From assembly GCA_947000775.1 (NCBI GenBank), contig CAMQGK010000110.1, positions 24,029,501-24,093,500 of the forward strand: a DNA stretch of 64,000 nt. Reading direction: 5' to 3'. Numbering within the stretch: the first letter of the stretch is position 1; the number at the start of each line of letters is the position of its first letter. The notes under the pieces are model-generated. The model ran no database searches and was not told where the DNA came from. It saw only the letters and a list, made by a program, of their open reading frames with translations. Positions 50,001-62,082 of this stretch are shown one piece after another. The stretch is from Pterois miles (taxonomy: Eukaryota; Chordata; Actinopteri; Perciformes; Scorpaenidae). The position numbers and the translations under genes are program-made.

Positions 50001-53000
50001 TTTTGTCTTGATTAATGACCTAAAACAGTTAATCGATTCCTATGACTATTCCATTAATTGACGTATTGTTTCTGCATTGGTTGGTATCTTAAAGCAACAG
50101 TTTGACATTTTGGGAAATACACTTATTCAATTATTTGCTTTATTGCAGAGTGCTAGATGAGAAAATCGGTACTTCTTACAGTGTATCTTTCTGTTAAATA
50201 TGAAGCTACAACCAGCAACCAGGTAGAATTTGGTGGTTTCTGTTATTACTAGAACCACTACTCCTCTAAGACTGCAGTAATGTGAGCCGCAGAGTGAAAG
50301 TCCTTTGTAACGTCCTTCACCTCGCCATCCTCGACATAATAACTCTGCTTTAGGAGCAACAGAAGTCAGACGGCGTCTAGTGGTACAAGTTTACCACTGT
50401 AGTAACGTGGTGGTGCAACATGGCGGACTCCATGAAGAAGACCCTCTCCTTACGTAGATACGAAGGGCTCATTCTAAGCTAACAAAAACATAATTCTCAG
50501 ATTCATAGTTATGAATATTGTAATTCATTTCTGCAAATACATCCCAATGTTACACACTGTCCCTTTAATCTGTACAAAATTGTTTACACTAAGCTAAGCT
50601 CACTAGCACCTCGCTGTAGTTTCATATCTAATGGACAGATATGAGAGTGGCATCAATCTTCTCATCCAACTCTCAAAACTCCTTTCAATAACTAGGTCAG
50701 CTGTCGGACCTGCAAAGCAATCTGAACACAATCATCTGTTGATGGGTCTCCATTATTGAATGAATGAATTGCTGCTTCTTGGATCCTTGAGAATCTGTTC
50801 TTCTAATAACACACGGCTGGTCTCAGCTTGCAGACAGACACAATGATGAGTTTTATTCCTTCTTTTTTTATGGCAGCAGGTTATAACGACAGCTTCTGAA
50901 TGGGCCCTGCGAGGATACGCCAGCCTGACACTGTGCAGGGACGGGTGACTATCAAACAGCATGAGCACAATTTAACATTTACCTCAGCTCCGTGGAGGGT
51001 AAAATGGTGAGGTAATTACGACAAGCAGGCCGCAGCGTTTTCCTATCATCAACGTTTCCTCCTCTGCCACCTTTCTCACCAAATGTTCTCCAGAGAAACT
51101 GTTTTGCCATTTAAATAGAGTCATCCAGCTTTTTTGTTTTTTAATGTTTGGAGTGGAAATGGTGGCTGCTTTTACATAAATCCTCCTTCAAAATTTCTTC
51201 TCTTTTAAATTAAAAATGTAAGTGTTGTTATGTACTGGGTTAGAAACAATGGGTTACACATCTTCCTCTGTTCCCGCTGAAGCCCGAAAACAAACATTTC
51301 CAAACAATTTGTTGGCAGTGGAGCGTGCAGCAGTGAGTGGATTTTCATCATCAGCTCTGTCTGCCACACTGAGTTTTCTTTTCCACACAGCGCTAACTGG
51401 ACTTTTGTGTGTCTGTACACTCGGTCTTGTACCCTCTCTCCTGCTTCTGTAATGAGTGAACTCTCCAACTGGGCTAGCATCCCCTCCTTCCTTCGCCCCA
51501 GGACAGGACAGAGCTGCCGAGCTGACCACTGCAGTAATTGTCTCTTCTTTCACTCACTTGTCGGTCTTACTAAGGCCTCTGGTTGGTTGTTAGAGCTGCT
51601 ATGGTTCTCCTCGGGATCGCCACGGCTAAATACTGATGCAGAGAGTGTCACGGTTTCACTTCAGGACGTCACTTAACAGAACTGTCTCTCCCTCAGGCAG
51701 AGATGAGTCATTTCAGATCCCTAATGACTCCAAATGAGGAAGACCTCATTATAGTCAGAATACTAACGAAATAAAACAGAAACTGTGTGTGGATACTGAT
51801 GATATGGCTACAGATAACGGCACATAACTCCCTGTAAACATTTTTACAAACATCTACATTTTTAAACATACAAGATATAATGTCTTATACAGGTACTTAA
51901 ACATACACTCCTTTGTTAACATTTGCCTCTCTATTATATATTTTATATTGCTGTGAAAACATCTCAAACAACTGGATTTATTCAAGACTCTCACCAAAAA
52001 CTGCATTTTAAGAGATTATTAGATGAATCATTTTTACTAAATAGAGCCTGAACGCATCATAATGTCAATGGCACCTCCCATGTTGAAATGGCAGGAGGAG
52101 AGCTAGTTAACATTAGCTGTTAGCAACCAGTAAGCAGCACAGTCCTGCATGGAGCCAACGGCTAAACTAGCTGTCGTCTTGCTGATTTCAACACTGATTT
52201 GTTGCTCGTAATGTAGCATTATCAGAGAAATAATTGGGTTCATTCCTTGGATGCACTATGATGAGTTTACTGTGTCCCAAGCACATTGTCTATTGGTCAT
52301 TGATGTTATTGATGCCATCAGCCCTAACAGTACTGTAGAACAACGAGTACCATCGCGTTTTTAGAGTTTTGGCATTGCCTTGGTACTGAAGTATTGGTTC
52401 TCCTGACGTTCCTAGTGCTTGTTGGGTAGTTTTTTCTTTTTTTTTTTTACCTGTGAAGAGAACTAGGCTAACTGTTTCTCCTCGTTTCCAGTCTTCATGC
52501 TAAGCTAAGCTAATGAGCTGCAGTAACTTCATATTTAACAGATATGTTACATGAGTGGTATCAATCTTCTCATCTAACTATTAGCAAGAGAGCAAATACA
52601 CATATTTCCCAAAACATCAAAGTATTCCTTTAACAAGACAACAATCATGAAAAGATCTTTTTTGTTTTTTTAAAAGATGCAAAAAAAAGGTCAGGTCAAC
52701 CTAACATGACCCTGCAAACTCTCAAAATATACTCATGTTCATTGAAGATTAAAGGTCCATTGTGTAACATTTTGGGGGATCTATGAGTAGACATTGAATA
52801 TAATACTCATAACTATGCTTTTATTAGTGTATGATCACCTGAAACTAAGAATCTAATGTTTTTGTTAGTTCAGCTAACAGCTTAGAATGAGTCCTTCATA
52901 TCTACAAAGGGAGCAGCACGGAGTCCACCGTGTTGCTCCGCCATATTTCTACAGTAGCCTACAACAAACAAAACAAACACTAGCTCTAAAGAGAGCCTTT

Positions 53001-56000
53001 GGCCTTACCTTGGTTTTGCATTCTGTGGCTCATATTACTGTAGTCTTGGAAAGGGAGGAGTGGGAACTAGATGCTGCCAGATCCCACACACTGTATCTTT
53101 AATGTGTTAGTTCATCCTTTATCAGCGTGTGACATGTGTACCTGAAGGCCTCGATGATGTAGGAGGTAACAGCGGCCCCTCCTTCATGAGGGTTGGACTG
53201 CCAGGTGAGGGTGACGGTGTTTTTGGTCACCTCCGTCACCACAGGCTTCTGCGGAGGCCCCGGAAGCTGGATGAACTCAGAAGCTCTGGACACAGAAGAA
53301 ACTCCATCTTCTGTTACACAAACAGGAAGAAACAGAACTCACACTACAATAGATTGACTCTGATCAACATTTTGGCTGAAACTGAGAGTGGGTTTTGTTC
53401 TGTCACGGCTACAGACTGTGCTCATATGAAGAACACTGGCAGTGTGTTGTGTAGCTTCGGCTTGAGCACACGGAGGTGTAGTGTGAGAGTGACAGAGTGT
53501 GAAGTGTAACAGAGAGACAGAGTGTGGAGAGTTTCGGTGTGAGTACCTCTGACAGTCAACATCCCACTCCAGCTCGACTCCCCTGTGGCACTGGATACCG
53601 TGCACGTGTACATCCCTGAGTCTGTGTCCTGTTGAACAGCAGTTAACATTTGAGACAGACACCCAGAAAAAAAAAGGAAAGAGAACAAATGCTGCAAGCA
53701 GCTCATAACTTTTGAAGGATGGTTTGAATCCATATAAAGGACTGAAAAAAATGTTTAAATCAAGGACATCTACAGCAAAAGTATTATGCTGACTGTACAT
53801 TTGAAATGAAGTACTTCCATATTATGCTAGTTTGTACATCTAGTTCCTTACATTACAGAGCGAAATACTGCCTGTTTTACTCCTTTCTACTATGTTATAC
53901 TACATTTATCTGACAGGTATAGGTACTAGTCATTTTACGGATTTATTTTGAAGTAGTATAATGTAGCCACAGTATTAACACACTGTGTACAGGTTAATGT
54001 ACAGCAAGCCAGTCATTGTTGTGAAATAAACCCACATAGGGTGTTGTATATATCATATTTTACATGTGCACATTATCCCACCTATTACACAGCTACTTAC
54101 TTAAGAAATCAATAATTTGACACAAAAATGTGACATGAGAAGTGCATCTACAGCAATGGTCCATTATACATAGCAGCGGTCTACTATAAAGGAAACAGAC
54201 CACAGAACGCCATAACTGACCAATCAGAATTGAGTATTCAACAATGCTGTGCAATGAATAATAATAATGGTTCATAAAACATCATATAATGTCAGTAAAA
54301 TAGGTAACGCTTTATTTTGCAAGAATGTAAATTCCAAATATTTTCCATATAACTTCCAATCCAAGAGGTTTTCAGTCACATAATTAGGTAATTAATAATT
54401 ATCCGTTTAAAGCCACGTTATTGTTCTTTCATTATTTATTTATTATTGGAAACCTTATTTTTCTGTATAATATGCTGTATTTTGCCTTTAGACAATTGTC
54501 TGCACGTTAGGCTGACCTGCTGTGACTAAAAGACACTCAAGGTTATGCCAGTAATAGTGTACTAAGTGATCTCCATTTTCCCAATAATTAGTACCAAATG
54601 ACATACAGGAGTTCTTTCCATTTTGGTGAAATCACAGACCTGTAAAATAAAACGCTTTTTTGTGGGGGGTGGGGGGAGCAGAAATAAGGTCTAAACAGCG
54701 CTGATATATTATCAGCTCATAAAGGTGATATGTTAGCTAACAGCTTAGTTGTGTTTCTGGCCACCTGATGAATGTAAAGCCAATAATCACTCTATTTTTA
54801 GCTCTGTTTTTAGTCTCCACCAACTCCCTAGGGAAATATCTGTCTCATTAGCTGCTAAATGTACCACTATATTCACCAGCTAGTCTCTAACTTTGTCTGT
54901 CTAGTATTAGGTGTTTTCTCACAGCATACTGCTGCCTGATGCTGATGAGAGTGATGAGCACGGTACGGACGATATACTGTACTTGTGCCTCTGCTGAATT
55001 ATGTTTATCCCCGATGGGGTCAAAATGTATCCCCCACCCCCCTTAAATGCTTACTTCACCAATAGATCATATAAAATACCTAAAATAAAAATATTTTAAA
55101 TATATATAAGTAAGCACTGCTACGTGAGAACATTCTAGTATTGTGCGAACAACAATTAAATCGTAAATGTCAGTGCCTGTGTTTGTATAAGAACAGAGAT
55201 GACACAGAGTCTAGGCTGTGCGTCATTCTGCTGTTCATCTCAGCAAATGGACCAGCGGTTGCCTCCTATCATGCCGAGATGTGGGTGAAAGAAGAGAGAC
55301 ACACTGCAGATTACCCCTCCACAGGAAGACAGACGTCCCTCATTAAAGCAGACTGTTTTCTTCGTCTGACAAGTAGGCATACTGTAGCCTATTTATTATT
55401 ATGTTGACAGCACATGCTAATACATTTTGTATTTTCTATTAAATATTGAAGTTTATAAATAGGTGTTTTGGCACACCTGGCCAAGTAGTGCTATCTGTTT
55501 TACTGAAAGAGGGATTTAATTCTGGCATGTTAAATTAGCATTCAACCTGAAGAGTGAAAATATTGTTCTAATTGACGAATTGATTTTTAAAAAATGGATC
55601 AAAATATCCCTGCAATATAGTGGTTAAATTAACCCTAACCCTAAGTGCCAAAATTCTTTTCATAAAGTTCACAATTATTCTGTCAATGTCACATGAACAA
55701 CTGCATGAAATAGCCTAACAAGGGTCTATACAGACCCACTGTGGTTTGTGATTTACTGTCATGAATAAAAACATTTTAAAACAAAGAAAACATCCCCCCC
55801 TCTGATTTTTTCATAAATCATAAATCACACCCTGGCGGTGAGAGTGAATAAAATCAGAATATTAAGGTGATAAACCTGACAGATACCCAAAAGCTTCATA
55901 GAGCCAAAGGGAACTGCAGAGTCGGGTGATAATTCAGCTTTAAGTAAAGGATCTGAAAATGTCTTTGACCGCTGCTACTGTCTGGTGGTTTGCCATCATT

Positions 56001-59000
56001 CTTAAATTCAAATGTAAGTCATGCATAACTAAACTTATTCAGTATTCTTCACCACAGCAGCTCTGAAAGCTCCACTGCTACCAACCATGAGGCGCTACTG
56101 TACCTGCCCTCCTGTTTACATTATGACCTGTATATGCCTTCATGCTTCACTGACACTGCTGGTGTTCTCTCCAGCCCTGTGCTGGCTGAGATCCAGTCTG
56201 CTGGAACCATCATCAGACCATATGAGATCATCCACTGCAGTGTTGACCTCTGGCTGACAGACAGCGCAGCGTGTGGGCAGGTGAACTTCTTTAGATGACT
56301 TCAAATGCTGCTAAAATATTGATGGTGGGTAGGGGCATCAGCAGGGTAAATATTTTTAGTCCCTCGCTCGTCATCTCCATTTCCCCTCTCATTTTTTTCC
56401 TCCTTGTCATCCCCCTTGATGCCACACTAATGCATCTCTTCTGTTCCATTGAGCACATTGGCATGGCAGATTTCCCCAGCCTCCGTGGTGCACTGGACCA
56501 AACCTTAATGCTCCAAAGTTTGCTGAGAAGCACAGGCAGAGAAAGAGGATGAGGAAGTGAATGAGCAAAGTCGGGGATGTAATTAAAAGCCGGTCAGATG
56601 ATTAATCATCTATCGCCAGTCAATTAATGAAAACGATGCGGCTTTCGCTCCGTCCTGCGTGCACTTGCTGACCTCCAGGTGGGGGGTTATAGCACAGAAG
56701 AGCTGTGCTTCCATCAAAGCAGAACACATTAGCATTTACAAACAAGCACCTTCATTAACATTACAATTACACACCGCATGAGCACATAATTGCACTGGAG
56801 AGATATGCTCTACCTTTGAGAGATCGGTCTTTGAAACTCAGTCCCACCTTAATTTTACAAACGAAAACTGAATTTATAATGGAAAGGAAAAAAATGTGGT
56901 GCCACATGGGCTGCAGAGAAAGGGAAAAAGGCCAGAGATTAGATCACTATTTTGTGCCGTTTTTTGTTTTTCGTGTAGCTTCCATCCAGTCACTTTTTCC
57001 TTCAGCGAAGTTCACCCTTTTCACACCCTTTCCAAGAAATGACACCCACTTAACACCCACACGCACCTTTATGTCTGTGATTTGCAAAGTGCCATTCTCC
57101 ATCAAGGTCAGTCGGGGTTTATTTCCCAGAAGTCTCTCTCCGTCCTTCTCCCATGAAATCTTGACTGAGGGCCCTCCGATTACTCGACAGTGCAGCTGTG
57201 CCGTCGCACCCCAAGATATAGTCTGATTGGCCGGACCCTGGCGAATGATTGGAGGGACGCGACCGGAAGGACCTGAAGGTGGAGGGGAGGCAGAACTTTA
57301 TGTGTCTCTTCCAAATAGCAACACAGGAGTGGAGAAAAACTACAAACATATTTAAAAAGCATACAAAAGGCGTAACAGATATGATTATAAAGTTACCAGC
57401 TGTTAGAGTGTAAAGTGTGAAAATACTTCAGATGCTTAGTAGGCAGAAAATAATAGACTGCATAAAAAGCAAAGAAAAAAAAGACTCTTTAATCTGGTGC
57501 TTACAAGCAGCCTGAGGAAGAACATTAGGCCTGAAATTCATCGCTCATCCAGCATGGGGTCTCTAACTGTGATCTTTCTTGGTCTCTATGAGCCTTATTT
57601 TCATGCAATTAATATGTTTTCTCCTCATTAGCTGATAGTAGAGAATAAAGAGTAAACCTCTGCCAGTTTCAAACATGACTGTGGGGACTAAAGTCTCACC
57701 TCCCTCCACCTCCAGCAGCGCCTTGGTCAACACGCTTCCCGCCACGCTGATGGCCTGGCAGATGTAGAAACCAGAGTCCTCAGGGTGGACGTCAGCGATG
57801 GTCAGCTCTCCGCTCATAGAGACAGAGTAACGGCCGGACTGTGATGGTGGCTGGCCAGGGAACAACAGCATCTAAACAGACAGACAGCATAACAGAAAAT
57901 AACATTTAACACTAAGGCTATATTGTGTCTGTTCTTTAATTAACTAATGAATTAATTGATCATTAAAGTCTTCAAAATGTTAAAAATAGTGAAACATTCC
58001 CATCACAATTTTCTGGGGTTGCTTTGTCCAAACAATGCAAAACCCAAAGATATTCACTTTGCACTGATATAAAACAGAATATGCTCACATATTAATGACT
58101 TAAGATGAATCAACTATCAAAATATTGTTAGTTGCATCATTTTTGTTATTAGACTAACTCTTAATAGTTTAGGGCTGCAACTAGCCATTATTTGCATTAC
58201 TGATCGGTCTGCATATCAGAAGAGCAGTCATTTTCAAAGACTGGGTCAGAACCCACATGTGGGTCGCAGGACTTATATCTTATATTATATACTGTATATT
58301 ATACCATTTATATCTGCAGTACAACTTAAAGTCACATGAGAGAGCCTGAATGTTCGTATTCTTCTGATAATTGTAGCCTTCTTATAACATTGAATCTACT
58401 ATGAAAGGCTAGTGCACATTCTGTGAGGGAAAAAGCATGAGCCTAACTCCTCTGAAATGCATTTATTTGGTCTCATTTAAGTATTTAACATGTGTACTGT
58501 ATATGTTTTCAATAACATGCATAAAACAAAATTGTGATTTATCGAACGTATATGAAAATGGCTGGTTTACCTATTCAAGATAAATTTCAGTGCGGAAATG
58601 GCAGTAAAAAAAATGGTCAGAAACGTTCATTAACGCACAAACTTGCACTTCTCACCATATATATGTAAGGCCTACGGTGAATTGGGTCGCCATGGGATGG
58701 CATTTTAAAAAAAGGGGGTCCCCAAAAAAAAAATGGTTCAACTTTTCGAAATGCTTTTTTTAAAATTAATCGATCATCAAAAATATTGCAGATTAATTCT
58801 ATGTTCATCAACTAAAATCAATCAAATAATCAATTGTTTCACTTATTCACACCTTATATAACCATCCAGGTCACATCTAATCAGCTTCTAAACATAGCCA
58901 AGCTGCTAGCATGGTAGCTGCTAGCATGCTAGCAGCTCTGTAACGCTGTAAGGAGCTATGTGAGGTGCTAACGTCAGCATGCTAACATGCTCACAGTGCC

Positions 59001-62000
59001 AATGCTAATGGGGGTATTTAGCAGGTTTACCAAGTTCACCCTTTTAGCTTAGCATGTTAGCATGCTAACATACAGTACAACAGTGCAGCTGAGGCTGATG
59101 GTAATGTTATCAAGTGTTTAGTCATGTAAGTATTGGACAAAAGTAAATTTAGACCTGATGATGATGCTAAATGAAAAGTCAACACATGAATGTCTGTAAC
59201 AAATTTCATGGCACTCCATCCAGCAGTTGTTGATGTATTGCACCACAAAGGTCAACACCATGGTGGCGCTAGAGGACTGAGAAGTGTCTTTTGTGCCAAT
59301 TCATCCAATAGCTGGATAGATATTTCAGTCTGGACCAAAATGGTGGACTGACAGACCAACATCGTCACTATCATGGCTCAAACAGACTGGAAGAGATGGT
59401 TGTTTTGGTGTTTTGAGGATGATGACCACTAACAGACGTTTTATAGCTGTCCCATTCGTTTTTTCTATAAGTGAGATGGATGTGAACAAGGGGGAAGGGA
59501 TCCACATCAATCCATTCAGCCATACATTTCATTCCTCTAAGAGGCTTAGACTTTAGTGGAGAGAGACCAAGGTTATAAGGCTACAGATAATCCCCCAAAT
59601 ACAGCAAAAAAGCTCCACAAACAGCCAAGCCATGTCTCAACCATCCTGCACACGGAAGCTTATTCACAACATCTGTGTCTGAACTTCCTGTTTGCTCTCC
59701 TAACAAGCCTCTAAAAACATCTGAGGCTGCTCCTCCAAGTCGCTGATCCCAGCTGCTGTTGAGCAACAGGGTATTTATAGTTGGGTACAATGTGGAAGGA
59801 GGACAGTGTTTGTCTGCAGGTTAGCCCTGAAGAAGCAGTTTCCACACCTGGTGTACTTCCTGCCACCTCTCCCTTCTTCTTTTGTACACCCCCCCCCCCC
59901 CCATCACCACTCTCTTACACTGCGGTCGTGAGCGGGAGAAACATTTCTCGCCAACGCAATACCGCAATGCCTTCCAACACTTTGTCTCTAGTCATATCTC
60001 TGAGCCAAATGCAAATGTGCTGCACTCTCTTGTTTGCCTCTCGCCCATCTCTCTTAGAAAAATGTGTCCTGATAAGTGTGAGCAAACTAAAAAAAAAAAA
60101 AAAGTGTCAGAAAAAAAGTATGATTAAATCAGACAAAACCTGCTCATGTTGCGATGAGTCTTTCTCGCCTTTAAAACAAAGAAGGTGTGAAACTTTGCTT
60201 GTTGATATATGACAAACAATACAGTAAGGTTTACAAAAAACACATAATTAATAATTGAGGCTTGTTGGAGAGCAAATTTATGCACAGTAATCTGGTGTTT
60301 CGTACACAGGACTTTACAGTACTGGATGTTGCTGCAATATTCAGCATCAGAGGATCTCTTGTTCCCCGCTCCAGCCTCTTACCTGGCTGCCCTCTTTCTG
60401 CCAGAAGATGGCAGGTGGAGGGTTTCCTGTGGTGCCGCACTGGAAGGTGATGCTCCTCCCCTGGGTGGCAATCTGGTCTCTGGGCTTCGTGGCAATCTGA
60501 GGTGGTACTGGAGGAGGAAAAGAGGCGTGTACACCCATTAAAAGCCTTCTTTCTGCATGAAAGCATGTAAAACTCCTGCTTTGCATTGTATGAAGAAGTA
60601 TTAATTTCCTTTACTTGAGCAAAAGTACCAGTAAAACAATGTAAAATACTCAATTACTGATAAAAGTCCTTTAGTACATGAGAATTATCAGCAAAATGGT
60701 GTCCAAAGTACAGTATATTGTTAAAACTGACAGCATTTTACTGTTGTAGCTGGTTGAAGTGGAGCAAGATTTAAAAGGTGCTATTGATAACATTTAACCA
60801 CTAGATGTCCCACTGTCCCTCCCCCATTCCACTGCATTCACTTCACGACAAGTGGATGCCAGTTTGTAGCACAACCTGCAAATTTTAAGGTCATGCGGAG
60901 TAAGACTCAGACATGTGTTTGCCTCAGTAGTCAATGTTAGCAGTGTTACACAGTGGTCGGGAATACACGGATTACATTACGTACTCACCGCCCCCACCAT
61001 TTTGCTTTTTTTTTCAGAAATAAAACTCATTTAGTTCATTCAGGTGTTTCAGCGGCATGTTATTAATATATAGTCAGATAAAAGTGAAAGTGTGCTCCAT
61101 ATGGAGTATCAGCGCAGTATAGCAGGTGTCATACTTACACACTTCACACATGGGATGGCAGGATGGCGATTTGGCATTATTTTAAACCCAATGCTATAAG
61201 GGAACTATAATATTAATGAGGTAATCGGCGTGAGGAGGATGGAAATCTGTGGCCTCGCAGCGAAAGCTCTACCGAAGAGTAAAAACACACCGCCACCCTA
61301 CATTAAAGATCAAAGTTAGCGCGCTGCACATATCGACCGTCATCTTGGTTTGTTTTGTGAAATATTTGATGATTTTACCAAAGATGGTTTCATTTAAAGA
61401 TGGTTTCATTTAAATAAATGACTCATAGACAACTCATAGATATCTGAAATGTGACAAGCTGCCAGAGCTAAATGCTGCTTTTTGCAAGAAAGGTTGGGAA
61501 TCACTGATTTAATCTATAACAATGTATTGTATTTTATAATACACTTTTTAGTATAGCTGTCAGATAAATGTAGTGGAGTAAATCATGAACAGAAAGGCAC
61601 TGATTCTTGTTCAGTTTTGGGTAAATACTCAGTTACTTCTTCGAAGCCTGATCTGTATCAATAAAACTCTCATCAGCTCTTAACAAGCAACGATTCAAGA
61701 GTTGCCTCTTTAACCTTCTGAGCTTTTTGATCCATCACTACACTCTCATCGCCCTCTCATCTTTAATGAGAGAAATCACCTTGGTGTCCTCTGAAAATAA
61801 CAAATTAGCGCGGCGGACGGCAGATGACATTTACTCGGTTATTTTGGGAAAGGTCTGGGCAGACCTGCCAATTGCCGGCTCGGGTCAGATCATTGCGTTA
61901 GCCACATCATCACATCCTCCGTGGATTTACACTGACCACCGCCCTCTACCTCCCGCCTGAGTAATTGGCTCGAGCTTCCCATCGGATGAGAAGCTTCTCT

Positions 62001-62044
62001 AGTCAGGATTCATCCTCTCTACAAATCTCTGCTCAGACAACACA

Positions 62045-62082
<38 letters not shown>

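Larger units (their letters stand above)
44616..53310 (-). other. robo3: robo3 exons for the three fibronectin type III domains
   Basis: FN3-1: 53310-53142 (KPVVTEVTKNTVTLTWQSN, TSYIIEAF) and 49312-49146 (STWQTVADHV, YLFIVRAVNSYGLSDPSPIS). FN3-2: 48833-48712 (GVDHRQVQRELGEVSVYLQK) and 48506-48293 (YIQGYRVFYRTIGSSWLVQ, YEVKIRPYFNELQGHDS). FN3-3: 47902-47784 (APPQAVSVVQLTNSSSISVS) and 44793-44616 (VWCVGRSMEQESQINRTVDG, YSVVVAAVTSLGVG). These align block by block with Robo1 and Robo2 in the same order. The joins are phase-consistent throughout. Confidence 0.92.

Noticed and set aside
55631..55644. Interstitial telomere repeat
   Set aside because: Only two CCCTAA units; expected by chance in a window of this size.
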